DNA from: CBDANW01 sp965197825
Lineage (GTDB): Bacteria; Acidobacteriota; Vicinamibacteria; Marinacidobacterales; DATDRI01
DNA length: 64,000 nucleotides
Assembly: GCA_965197825.1 (NCBI GenBank)
Contig: CBDANW010000002.1
Location: 744,001 to 808,000 of the forward strand
Reading direction: 5' to 3'
Every line of letters starts with the position of its first letter. The stretch's first letter is position 1. Positions 36,146-44,520 of this stretch are shown one piece after another. The notes under the pieces are model-generated. The model was not told the origin of the DNA. It did not search any database and saw only the letters and a program-made list of their open reading frames with translations. Position numbers and translations under genes: made by a program.

Positions 36146-37120
36146 CTAGTATGCGGCGAGCTTGCGGGCCGCCTCCACTACGTCGGTCACCTGCGGAATG
36201 AACGCGTCTTCCAGCTCGGCGCTGTAAGGTACTGGCGTATCGGGCGCCGTAATCCTGAAGATCGGACCGTCCAGATCTTCGAACGCTTCTTCGCTGATGA
36301 GCGCGGAGATCTCACCCGCCATGCCTCCGGTGCGCGTGTCCTCGTGAAGGATCATGACCTTGTTGACCCGCCGCACCGATTCCAACAGCGTTTCCCGGTC
36401 GAGGGGCACCAAGCTTCGGAGATCGATCACCTCGAGATCGATCCCATCCTGCTCGAGCGCCGCCGCCGCCGTGAGGGCCGTATAGAGCATAGCCCCGTAT
36501 GTGATCAAGACGATGTCGCTTCCCGGCCGTCTGATGATCGCCTGCCCCAACGGGACGACGAAGTCTTCGTCGGGAAGCTCCTCCTTGACCCGTCGATACA
36601 GATACTTGTGCTCCAGATACAGGACGGGGTCTTCGTCGCGAATCGCCGCTTTCATCATCCCCTTGGCATCGCGCACGGTAGCGGGTGCCACGACCTTGAG
36701 ACCCGGCGTGTGCACGAAATGCATCTCCGGATTCTGTGAATGGAACGGGCCGGCACGCACTCCCCCACCGGCTGGCCCTCGCATCACGAGAGGGACACCC
36801 AGCCCGGATCGATAGCGACTCTTCGCCGCGAAATTTGTAATCATGTTGAATGCGTTCGCGATGAAATCGATGAATTGAAACTCGACGATCGGTCGCAGCC
36901 CCATGTACGCCGCCCCAATCGCGACACCCGTATAGCCTTCTTCACTGATCGGAGCGTCGATCACGCGCTCTCGCCCGAACTTCTCGAGGAAACCCTCCGT
37001 GACCTTGAAGGCACCGCCGTACGCTCCAATGTCCTCGCCCAGAATCACGACACGCGGATCGCGCTCCATCTCTTCCCACATGGCCTGACGAATGGCTTCC
37101 AGATAAGTCGTCTCCGCCAT
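36146..37120 (-). CDS. 2-oxo acid dehydrogenase E1 component, beta subunit
   Basis: The 324-aa protein is a standard E1 beta: VVILGEDIGAYGGAFKVTEG (pyrimidine-ring binding and Glu that activates TPP), FEFQFIDFIANAFNMITNFA-like core (EFQFIDFIANAFN), and the C-terminal half ending in TAPDTPVPYSAELEDAFIP. Together with the alpha subunit it decarboxylates a 2-oxo acid and acylates lipoyl-E2. It lies between E1 alpha (7 bp upstream) and E2 (16 bp downstream). Confidence 0.93.
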   Translation of the reverse strand: MAETTYLEAIRQAMWEEMERDPRVVILGEDIGAYGGAFKVTEGFLEKFGRERVIDAPISEEGYTGVAIGAAYMGLRPIVEFQFIDFIANAFNMITNFAAKSRYRSGLGVPLVMRGPAGGGVRAGPFHSQNPEMHFVHTPGLKVVAPATVRDAKGMMKAAIRDEDPVLYLEHKYLYRRVKEELPDEDFVVPLGQAIIRRPGSDIVLITYGAMLYTALTAAAALEQDGIDLEVIDLRSLVPLDRETLLESVRRVNKVMILHEDTRTGGMAGEISALISEEAFEDLDGPIFRITAPDTPVPYSAELEDAFIPQVTDVVEAARKLAAY

Positions 37121-37127
37121 GATCGCT

Positions 37128-38195
37128 TCACCAAGACCTGTGGCCTGCCAGACTGTCGGCCGGCGGACCGTAAACTCCCGTCGTTAGCGATTCGGTTTCC
37201 GGCTGATGTTCCTCTTCCGCGCGTCGAATGTCTGCGGCGATGAGTCTCGTCACACGCGCGAGAATTTTTTCCTGTTCCTCTGGCCGCAGCTGGGCATGCT
37301 CGATGAGAAACGCCTCGAATTGTTCGACCGGGTCGTTGAGTGCCTGATCTTCCAGGGCCAGCTTTTGTTGCGTCCTCTGAGCTTGGCCCGACGCTTCTCC
37401 ACATGGCCCCAGAAACCGCCCCGAGGACTCGGGCCAAACGGCCGCTATATCTTCGCGCATGCTAAAACGGGTTCGACCTTCCGTTCGCGCCTCGATCACC
37501 GAGGGACCCCTGCCGGCACGGGCCCGGCCGAACGCGGTCTCGACGACCTGGAGTACCTGAAGGGCGTCGTTGCCATCCACCATGACCGTCGGTACGCCGT
37601 AGGATTTGAGACGCTGGTAGTGATCCTCACCGGCCGGTGCAACGGTCGCAGACACTTCTGGTTCGACCGGCTTCTTCTCGATCACGATAACCAGAGGGAG
37701 CTCATGAACGGCGGCGAAGTTGAAGCCCTCGTGGAAATCGCCCGTGGCGAGAGCTCTCTCATCTACCAGCACCACGGCCACCGAATCCCGTTTCCGCGTC
37801 TTTGCCGCAAGGGCAACACCCGCCATCACTCCGACATGCATCGCGAGATGCCCGGAGGGCGCCAACAGACCGCGCTTCCAATCGGTGAGTTGAAGCAAGC
37901 CATCGCGCCCGCGTGTTGGCCCGCCTCGTCTGCCCAGGAAGTGCGCCATGATCTCGAAGGGAGATACGCCGCGGGCCAAACAGGCGCTGTTACTTGGAAT
38001 GCTGGAAGCGAGTACGTCGTGGGGCTTCAGGGGGTACGCGGCTCCCAAACCCAGTGCTTCCTGGCCGGTGCTGATGGGCAGCCCACCAACGAGCCTCCCT
38101 GCTCGGAAGAAGCGAGCCAGCTCTTCCTCTAGGCTGCGGGTGAGCTTGAGGTAGTAATAGAGCTCATGAAGCTGCTGCTTTCCAAATCTCGACAT
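37128..38195 (-). CDS. 2-oxo acid dehydrogenase E1 component, alpha subunit, with degenerate TPP motif
   Basis: The 355-aa frame aligns over its length with E1 alpha subunits: GGLPISTGQEALGLGAAYPL, then LLAPSGHLAMHVGVMAG and TGDFHEGFNFAAVHELPLV. The thiamine-diphosphate motif GDG-x(n)-NN is altered: the site normally GDGATSTG reads DERALATG, and the CENNGYA site reads IEKKPVEP. Mg2+/TPP binding may be impaired or altered. The phosphorylation-loop region is also unusual (RTEGRTRFSMRED). ATG 38195 lies inside lipB (67-bp overlap). It is in a normal operon with E1 beta, so it may still work or may have a structural role. Confidence 0.87.
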   Translation of the reverse strand: MSRFGKQQLHELYYYLKLTRSLEEELARFFRAGRLVGGLPISTGQEALGLGAAYPLKPHDVLASSIPSNSACLARGVSPFEIMAHFLGRRGGPTRGRDGLLQLTDWKRGLLAPSGHLAMHVGVMAGVALAAKTRKRDSVAVVLVDERALATGDFHEGFNFAAVHELPLVIVIEKKPVEPEVSATVAPAGEDHYQRLKSYGVPTVMVDGNDALQVLQVVETAFGRARAGRGPSVIEARTEGRTRFSMREDIAAVWPESSGRFLGPCGEASGQAQRTQQKLALEDQALNDPVEQFEAFLIEHAQLRPEEQEKILARVTRLIAADIRRAEEEHQPETESLTTGVYGPPADSLAGHRSW

Positions 38196-38872
38196 GAGAT
38201 TCCCGGAGTAGGCTTTCCATCGAGCGGGAGAATCACCCTTTCGAAGACCCGCCCGAACTCCCTAGAGAGCGCATCTGCCACCTCAGGCAAGGGCGTCCGT
38301 TTCCCGAGCACGCTTTCCATGGAGGCCACGTCCCGGCCGACGATACCACACGGCACGATGCGTTTGAAATAGTCGAGGTCGGTAGAGACGTTGAGAGCAA
38401 AACCATGTGAGGTCACCCAACGTGCGACGCGAACGCCGATGGCGGCGAGCTTTCCTTCGCGATGCCAAACACCCGTCAAACCAGGCTGGCGACCAGCTTC
38501 CACGCCGAACCCCAAAAGCGTATGGATCAGTACCTCCTCGAGCCTCCTAAGATAGACGTGGACGTCCGGCTTCATTTCCGCGAGGTTCACAACGGGATAC
38601 CCCACCAGCTGGCCGACACCGTGAAACGTCACGTCGCCGCCGCGATCGGAAAGGACCAGGCTCGCCCCGATTCGCTGGATCTCCTCTTCCCCCACGAGCA
38701 GGTGCTCTCTCTTTCCCGCCCGACCCAGCGTGTACGTGGGCGGGTGCTCGACGAATAGCAAGACATCGGGAATGGTTCCCGCCTGACGCAGCTTGACCAG
38801 CTGGCGCTGTAGGTCCCATACCTCCTGGTAGCCTTTGCGTCCCAGATCGACACGCATGCAAACCTTAAACAT
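38129..38872 (-). CDS. lipB: Lipoyl(octanoyl) transferase
   Basis: The 247-aa enzyme moves octanoate from acyl carrier protein to E2 and related lipoyl domains. LipB motifs are SDRGGDVTFHGVGQLVGYP, GKLAAIGVRV with the catalytic Lys, and IVPCGI with the catalytic Cys. The C-terminal tail, rich in Ser/Thr, overlaps E1 alpha by 67 bp. It overlaps the end of the E3 gene by 8 bp, so E3, lipB and E1 alpha are tightly packed. With lipA at the operon end, both steps of lipoate biosynthesis are encoded with the complex. Confidence 0.93.
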   Translation of the reverse strand: MFKVCMRVDLGRKGYQEVWDLQRQLVKLRQAGTIPDVLLFVEHPPTYTLGRAGKREHLLVGEEEIQRIGASLVLSDRGGDVTFHGVGQLVGYPVVNLAEMKPDVHVYLRRLEEVLIHTLLGFGVEAGRQPGLTGVWHREGKLAAIGVRVARWVTSHGFALNVSTDLDYFKRIVPCGIVGRDVASMESVLGKRTPLPEVADALSREFGRVFERVILPLDGKPTPGISCRDLESSSFMSSITTSSSPAA

Positions 38873-40268
38873 GTATTGGTTTGTCCTCCACCGCGTGCGC
38901 CGCCTCCATGACTGACTCCGACAGAGTTGGATGCGCGTGGATCGTTCGCATCAGCGATTGTGCGGTGGCTTCGTGCTCGAGGGCGACCACCGCCTCGGCA
39001 ATGAGATCCGTTGCATGCGGCCCGATGATGTGGACGCCCAATAGCTCGTCGTACTTGCCTTCGCTCACGATCTTCACGAAACCTTCTCGCTTCTCCAAGA
39101 TACTGGCCTTGCTGTTGGTGTTGAACGGAAAGTGACCGACCTTGACGTCGTATCCTCGTTCCTTGGCCGTCGCCTCGGAGAGTCCCACGCTTCCTACCTC
39201 CGGAGACGAATACGTGCAGCTCGGCATGTGCTCGTAGTTCATCGGCGTGACCTCGAGACCGGCGATCTTCTCGACGGCGAGGACTCCCTCGGCAGAGCCG
39301 ACGTGTGCGAGCTGCTGCGAGGGCACGATGTCCCCGATGGCGAATACGTTGGGCGCGGATGTCTCCATGAAGCCGTTGACGGGGACGAGGTCTTTCTCGG
39401 TCTCGATGCCGAGAGTCTCCAATCCGATCCCTTCCGTTCGCGGCTTGCGACCCACCGCGATCAGCAGTTTTTCCACCGTACGAGATCCGGTCTCTCCATC
39501 TGGTGTCGTGAACGTGACGGTGACGCTGTCCCCTTCTTTCTTGACTGAGTCGACCCGCGTTTCGGTCAGTGTCTCGATGCCCCTTTTCTTGAAAGCCTTT
39601 GCGAGGCCCTCGGATATCTCTTCGTCTTCGATAGGCAGCAAGCGGGGCAGCATCTCGATGAGCGTGACCTTCGTGCCGAAGCTGGCGAACATCGAGGCGA
39701 ACTCCGCCCCAACCGCGCCCGCGCCGATGATGGCGAGAGACTCCGGCTGCTGGGGCAGCGACAAAACCTCGTCGCTGGTGAGAACGAGATGACCGTCGAT
39801 TCCGATCCCGGGGAGAGCGCGCGGTACCGATCCGGTGGCCACGATGACGTGGCGGGCGCGAATTGTCGCCACGCCCTCATCGCTCTTCACGTCGACTTTG
39901 CCCTGACCCGCCAGCGTACCGAACCCGTGAACCGTCTCTACTTGGTTCTTCTTGAAGAGGAAGGACACCCCCGCGGCGAGCCTCCGAACGACGCGCTCCT
40001 TGCGTTTCTGTAGCGCGGCCCAATCGAGGCGGTAACCCTCCACGACGAGGCCGAAATCGCGTGCGTGCTTGAGCGTGTCCAGAAGCTCCGCGGTGTAAAG
40101 CAAGGCCTTGGTCGGGATGCAGCCAACGTGCAGACAGGTACCTCCCAACACGTCGTCCTTCTCCACGACGACGGTCCTGAGACCCAGCTGCCCGGCTCGG
40201 ATAGCGGCCACGTAGCCGCCTGGTCCGCTGCCAATCACTGCCACGTCGTAAGTACTGTCTTGTTCCAT
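38865..40268 (-). CDS. lpdA: Dihydrolipoamide dehydrogenase (E3)
   Basis: The 467-aa flavoprotein has an N-terminal FAD site (VAVIGSGPGGYVAAIRA), the redox disulfide Cys45/Cys50 in GGTCLHVGCIPTKALL, a central NAD site (IIGAGAVGAEFASMF), and the C-terminal interface motif HAHPTLSESVMEAA with the catalytic His-Glu pair. It reoxidises the dihydrolipoyl arm of E2 with NAD+. ATG 40268 is chosen because the fold starts there; the frame extends to 40304. First gene of the operon; promoter should lie in the 40269-40799 gap. Confidence 0.95.
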   Translation of the reverse strand: MEQDSTYDVAVIGSGPGGYVAAIRAGQLGLRTVVVEKDDVLGGTCLHVGCIPTKALLYTAELLDTLKHARDFGLVVEGYRLDWAALQKRKERVVRRLAAGVSFLFKKNQVETVHGFGTLAGQGKVDVKSDEGVATIRARHVIVATGSVPRALPGIGIDGHLVLTSDEVLSLPQQPESLAIIGAGAVGAEFASMFASFGTKVTLIEMLPRLLPIEDEEISEGLAKAFKKRGIETLTETRVDSVKKEGDSVTVTFTTPDGETGSRTVEKLLIAVGRKPRTEGIGLETLGIETEKDLVPVNGFMETSAPNVFAIGDIVPSQQLAHVGSAEGVLAVEKIAGLEVTPMNYEHMPSCTYSSPEVGSVGLSEATAKERGYDVKVGHFPFNTNSKASILEKREGFVKIVSEGKYDELLGVHIIGPHATDLIAEAVVALEHEATAQSLMRTIHAHPTLSESVMEAAHAVEDKPIHV

Positions 40269-40799
40269 TGAGGCTCTCACCACGACGGATCCCCAGTCAG
40301 CCAACCCGTTGTTTCGCCGGGCGTCCCAATACTTTCGTTTTTTGACTTACTTAGAACTCTCTTTCTTTCTGCAGCCGAACTACCAGACCGGCCGGCGCCC
40401 CCAAGGACTTGACAGGCTTAGCCTTCTGGTCTCCGCCCGGGAGTTTACCCTCGCCTTGCGCCGCCAGGCAACAGGAAAGCGCGTCCAAAGCACCTTTGGG
40501 CGAAAGGGTTCGCGGAAATCAAGAAATCCATTGCGCCGACCAATCCCTGTGATAAACTATCGTCTAGCCTGTCCCGTGGCATCTATGTCGATTTGCTGGG
40601 CTTATACGGCTCACTCGCCTTTTAGGACCAGACCCAGAGCCGGGCGGGAGTAACGCTGGGCGTCAATGGGCTTACTTGCTGCTATCGAGCTGGTCAGACG
40701 CCAGTGATACCGGCTCATCTCAACCCTTTGGCGAGATCCACAACGAGTAGTCGAACGACCCGAAAAGGGAAAAGCCAAGAAGCAGAGACAAGCAAAGTC
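40269..40799. other. 530-bp divergent intergenic region
   Basis: Contains the promoters of the reverse-strand E3 operon and the forward aldehyde dehydrogenase, and the 44-bp repeat R3 (40659-40702). A stretch around 40490-40520 (CGTCCAAAGCACCTTTGGGC) forms an inverted repeat, a possible operator or hairpin. Forward frames across it lack gene-like features. I could not assign a riboswitch. Confidence 0.4.
40659..40702 (+). repeat. 44-bp dispersed repeat, copy R3
   Basis: Begins GGCGTCAAT and ends GGTCAGACGCC, exactly 44 bp, 98 bp upstream of the aldehyde dehydrogenase start. The interior differs from the other copies, while both ends are kept. Confidence 0.78.
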
Positions 40800-42278
40800 A
40801 TGAAGGCCTACAGAAACTTCGTCGGGGACGCATTCGTGGCCTCGAAGGGCACCAAGAGGGTACCCAACGAGAACCCATCCGACACCACCGACGTCCTGGG
40901 CGAGGTGATTTTGGCGACCCGCAAAGAGTGCTGTGAGGCTATCGAGATCGCCTCACAGGCCGCCCGCGAGTGGCGGGCCACACCGGCCCCGGTGCGCGGC
41001 GAGATGGTTTCCCGGGCCGGCCAGATCCTCCGTGAAAACAAGGATTCGGTTGCCGAGCTGCTCTCCCGAGAGGAGGGCAAGACACGGGCGGAGGCCGGCG
41101 GGGAAATCGCGCGCTCCATCAACGTGTTGGAGTTCAACGGAAGCCAAGCCAGTCGGATGAGCGGAGAGACCATCCCCTCCGAGCTTCCCAACAGTTTCAT
41201 TTACACGATGCGCCAGCCCCTGGGAGTCGTGGGAACCATCACGCCCTGGAATTTTCCGGTGGCCATTCCGGCCTGGAAGATCGCGCCCGCCTTGGTGGCG
41301 GGAAACACCGTGGTCTTCAAGCCCGCCACGTTGACTCCGGAAACTGCCACCCGGCTGGTCGAGATCTTTACCGAGGCTGGCATTCCTCCCGGGATCTTGA
41401 ACATGGTGATCGGATCGGGCGGCGACGTCGGAGACGAGATCGTCATGAACGCGACCGTGCGCGCGGTCTCCTTCACGGGCTCCAACGCAGTGGGCGTGAA
41501 GCTCTACGAGCAAGGCAGCCGGAGAGGGCTCCGCGTGCAGTGCGAGATGGGTGGCAAGAACCCGATCGTGATCCTGGAAGACGCCGACCTGGATTTGGCC
41601 GTCGCGGCGGCGGCGAGTGGAGCATTCGGTTCCTCTGGACAGAGGTGCGCCGCTACCAGCCGAGTGGTCGTCGTCGATGAAGTGGCCGGTCGGTTCGTCG
41701 AGAAACTCGTGGAGCAGGCCAAGAACGAGCGCGTGGGTCGCGCCGATGATCCCAAGACCACGGTGGGCCCTTTGGTGGACAAGCATCAATACGACTCCGT
41801 ACTCGGTTATATTCGGATCGGTCGCGATGAAGGTGCGGAGCTCGTATTCGGCGGAGGCAAGGCCAGCGGTCCAGGCCTCGAGAACGGTTATTTCGTCCAA
41901 CCCACGATCTTCGATCGCACCACGCCCGACATGCGGATCATTCAGGAAGAGATTTTCGGGCCGGTCTTATCGGTTCAGCGAGTGAAGAACTTCGACGAGG
42001 CTCTCGACGTGGCGAACTCGGTCCCCTTCGGATTGACGTCGTCCCTGTTCACCAGTGATGCCTCGAAGATGTTTCGATTCGTAGATGCCATCGAAACGGG
42101 AATCACCCACGTCAACTCCGCGACGACTGGGGGTGAGGCCCAGGTACCTTTCGGCGGCATCAAAGCAACAGGAATTGGCGACAGAGAGCAAGGATCCACC
42201 ACTCTTGATTTCTACACGGAAGTCAAAGTGGTTTACGTTGACTATACCGGTACCAAGCGCACCGGTCACTTGTACTGA
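40800..42278 (+). CDS. Aldehyde dehydrogenase (NAD(P)+-dependent, 2,5-dioxovalerate/succinate-semialdehyde type)
   Basis: The 492-aa enzyme has the catalytic Cys at about residue 282 in SSGQRCAATSR, the general base Glu at about 248 in CEMGGKNP, and the cofactor-binding TPWNFPVAIP and FTGSNAVG motifs. It oxidises an aldehyde to the acid. Similarity by eye is closest to alpha-ketoglutaric semialdehyde dehydrogenases, but 3,4-dehydroadipyl-CoA semialdehyde oxidation for the box pathway would also fit the organism; this cannot be decided. ATG 40800 is chosen over an upstream ATG at 40704. Confidence 0.9.
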   Translation: MKAYRNFVGDAFVASKGTKRVPNENPSDTTDVLGEVILATRKECCEAIEIASQAAREWRATPAPVRGEMVSRAGQILRENKDSVAELLSREEGKTRAEAGGEIARSINVLEFNGSQASRMSGETIPSELPNSFIYTMRQPLGVVGTITPWNFPVAIPAWKIAPALVAGNTVVFKPATLTPETATRLVEIFTEAGIPPGILNMVIGSGGDVGDEIVMNATVRAVSFTGSNAVGVKLYEQGSRRGLRVQCEMGGKNPIVILEDADLDLAVAAAASGAFGSSGQRCAATSRVVVVDEVAGRFVEKLVEQAKNERVGRADDPKTTVGPLVDKHQYDSVLGYIRIGRDEGAELVFGGGKASGPGLENGYFVQPTIFDRTTPDMRIIQEEIFGPVLSVQRVKNFDEALDVANSVPFGLTSSLFTSDASKMFRFVDAIETGITHVNSATTGGEAQVPFGGIKATGIGDREQGSTTLDFYTEVKVVYVDYTGTKRTGHLY

Positions 42279-42285
42279 GGTTGGT

Positions 42286-42957
42286 TTGGGAAGCAGGCGA
42301 GAGTTAAAGAAGTCGAAAGCGCGGGTCGCAGCAAGTCGATCCAGATCCAGCAAGTCGAAGTCCAAGTCCGCTTCGGCTCTGCGGCGAACCCGTACCAAGA
42401 GTGTCGGTGGAAAACATCTCAAGGCGGTCAAATCAGTGAAAGCAGCCAAGCCGGTGAAGTCGGCACCCAAGAACCCGGCGGCCCCACCTCCGAAGCTGGT
42501 TCCCGTTCCCTTCCCGGCGGGGTTGCGTCCCAAGAGGGGACCGGAGACGAACGAGCGATCGGCCCACCTGGAGAAGCTCAAACAACTGTTCGAGTCGGCT
42601 CCTATCACCCGTTCCTTGGGGATGTCCCTCGGGTATTGCGAGAACGGCGTGGCCCGTGTCCGCCTACCCTTCCGCAGGGAGTTCGAGGAGGGGCACGGCG
42701 TTATTCATGGCGGGCTCATCGGTCTGTTGTCCGACACCGCAGGCAACTTCGCCGTTGGCTCGGTATCCCCTGGCTCTATGGTCAAAACGGTCGAGTTCAA
42801 GATAAGCCTACTCGCCGGCGTCCAGGGTGATCTGCTGGCTATCGGCGAGGTCGTGCGCAAAGGGCGGACTCTGGCAACCTGCCGGTTGGAAGTGGTGGAA
42901 GGCAACGACCGCGTCGTGGCCATCGGCCTGGCCACCTATGCGCTGCAAGCCGTTTAG
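42286..42957 (+). CDS. PaaI-family hotdog thioesterase with a basic N-terminal tail
   Basis: The C-terminal ~125 residues are a PaaI-type hotdog domain: LPFRREFEEGHGVIHGGLIG (with the catalytic HGG and adjacent Asp in LLSDTAGNFA), then TVEFKISLLAGVQGDLLAIG. The N-terminal ~75 residues are rich in Lys, Arg, Ser, Ala and Pro (KSKARVAASRSRSSKSKSKS, KAVKSVKAAKPVKSAPKNP), like a histone H1-type tail. The TTG at 42286 follows TGAGG and lies 7 bp after the previous stop; the frame upstream runs within aldehyde dehydrogenase. The thioesterase would release free acids from acyl-CoA; the tail may bind nucleic acid or membranes. Confidence 0.8.
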   Translation: MGSRRELKKSKARVAASRSRSSKSKSKSASALRRTRTKSVGGKHLKAVKSVKAAKPVKSAPKNPAAPPPKLVPVPFPAGLRPKRGPETNERSAHLEKLKQLFESAPITRSLGMSLGYCENGVARVRLPFRREFEEGHGVIHGGLIGLLSDTAGNFAVGSVSPGSMVKTVEFKISLLAGVQGDLLAIGEVVRKGRTLATCRLEVVEGNDRVVAIGLATYALQAV

Positions 42958-43037
42958 GCGCACGAGAATCTCCTTAACGGTAATCCCTTACCCGAAGACT
43001 GCCCAATAACCTTGATTGACCCGTTTGGAGGGCGCCA

Positions 43038-43688
43038 GTGAGTGTAAAGCCCTACTCGCTATACTCCTGTACGGATATCCGGGAGATACTCAATCGCCGA
43101 GCCCACGGTGAGCAGGAGCTCTTGGAAGGCATCGAGGAGGTCGACGAGGACTCCATCTACTACCATACGCACAGCTACTATCTGCATGGAAAGTATGAAT
43201 ACGACCTCTACCCCAACGACTTTGCCACCTGGGTAGCCGATGATGTACGCGACCGGCTCTTGAGTGAGCGCCTGGCCATACTCGATCCCTTTCAGTTCGA
43301 CAACCTGGAAGCTCTACGCGAAGAGCTTCTGAACACCATCGACGATCACATGAGCCGCCTGGGCTTTTCGCCGAGAGCGTTGTCAGGAGATTCTTTCTAT
43401 TTCTTCCGCGCCCATATCATCTCCTTTCCCACCGGCGTTACCGTGAAAACTCGAGAGGAGCTGGCTCGAGCCATCGCCGACGCCAGCCCCCAGACGATCT
43501 TCTATCATTTTTTCGAAGACGCGTTCCGGAAGGGAGCTCGCAACGGCTCGCTCGTGCACTGGGTTGCGGATGACCTTCGAGATCAGGAGCTGGCGGACAG
43601 ACTCTCGCAGTTCAATCCCTACCGACTCCACATGGAACAAATCCGTTCCGAGCTCTTGGCTTTAATCGGCGGCATGGAAGAAGCGTAG
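43038..43688 (+). CDS. DUF5752-family protein
   Basis: The 216-aa protein has two similar halves, each with a short helical pattern: YYHTHSYYLHGKYEYDLYPN followed by DFATWVADDVRDRLLSERLA, and later FYHFFEDAFRKGARNGSLVH then WVADDLRDQELADRL. The repeated W-VADD-R-D motif suggests an internal duplication. The family is of unknown function and is often encoded beside trehalose synthase-type glycosyltransferases, as here (20 bp upstream of it). GTG start at 43038. It may bind or regulate the neighbouring enzyme; inferred only from position. Confidence 0.82.
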   Translation: MSVKPYSLYSCTDIREILNRRAHGEQELLEGIEEVDEDSIYYHTHSYYLHGKYEYDLYPNDFATWVADDVRDRLLSERLAILDPFQFDNLEALREELLNTIDDHMSRLGFSPRALSGDSFYFFRAHIISFPTGVTVKTREELARAIADASPQTIFYHFFEDAFRKGARNGSLVHWVADDLRDQELADRLSQFNPYRLHMEQIRSELLALIGGMEEA

Positions 43689-43708
43689 CCGAGACATCGG
43701 AGCAGGAG

Positions 43709-44423
43709 ATGGGCAACATCCTGGACGCGTATCGCGATGTCGCAAGCCCCGGAACCGTTGACACGATCGAGCGACTCGCGGAACCTTTGAGCGGTCGGTC
43801 CGTCCTTCACGTCAACTCCACGCGCGTAGGGGGAGGCGTCGCGGAGATCCTCCATCGACTGACAGGACTCTTCGCTGAGGTGGGGCTCCAGCCCCGATGG
43901 GAAGTCATAGAGGGCAACGACGACTTTTTCAATGTCACGAAAGCGTTTCACAACGCACTACAGGGACAGAACCTGATTCTCACACCCGAGATGCGCCAGA
44001 CGTACGAGAGCTGCGTTCGCGCTAACGCGGACAAGCTGGATCTAGCCGCCGATGCCGTGGTGATTCACGATCCTCAGCCCGCTGCCTTGGTGGAGCGCAG
44101 GAAACCCGACGTCCCCTGGATCTGGCGCTGTCACATCGACCTCTCCCGTCCCGATCGAGAGTTCTGGAAGTTCTTGCATTCTTACATCGTGCAGTACGAC
44201 GTGGCTCTGTTTTCCCTCGCGAAGTTCGCACGCCGTCTTCCGCTGCCTCAGCTCCTGCAGTGGCCGTCGATCGATCCTTTCTCCGACAAGAATGTTGAGC
44301 TTCCGCAGGAGGAGATCCGGGACAGGGTCACACGATTGGGCGTCCCTATGGATCGCCCCATGGTATTGCAGGTCTCGAGGTTCGACCGCTTCAAGGACCC
44401 GGTGGGCGTTATCCAGGCGTTTC
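43709..44423 (+). pseudogene. treT: Trehalose synthase (TreT-type GT4), N-terminal segment
   Basis: This opens at ATG 43709 and encodes about 238 residues of a GT4-family trehalose glycosyltransferring synthase: SVLHVNSTRVGGGVAEILHR, RWEVIEGNDDFFNVTKAFHN, and VIHDPQPAAL followed by WRCHIDLSRPD. At VLQVSRFDRFKDPVGVIQAF it stops at an IS end inserted at 44424. The enzyme makes trehalose from ADP/UDP-glucose and glucose, so its loss should affect compatible-solute metabolism, unless another route exists. Confidence 0.88.
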
Positions 44424-44520
44424 GGGGATGTCCCGGCCGCTGTTGAATTTGGTCGGGTAGCGGCGGCACCTGTGAATACTCTTAGGCAGCAAACTCATCG
44501 CTGTCAAGAGATTTCTGTTT
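44424..44520 (-). mobile_element. 97-bp solo end of the 5069/10325-type IS256 element, copy 3
   Basis: Starts GGGGATGTCCC and is nearly identical to the first 97 bp of copies 1 and 2, up to GATTTCTGTTT, then stops. The rest of the element (about 1360 bp) and about 110 codons of the trehalose synthase gene are absent. An IS-adjacent deletion is the simplest explanation. Confidence 0.92.

Noticed and set aside
40430..40560. Possible riboswitch (GEMM-like) in the same gap
   Set aside because: The AAAGC/CGGG elements are not in the required order and no conserved core could be matched.
40309..40653. Forward open frame of 114 codons in the E3/aldehyde dehydrogenase gap
   Set aside because: Low complexity basic composition, no ribosome site, no recognisable motif; likely chance.
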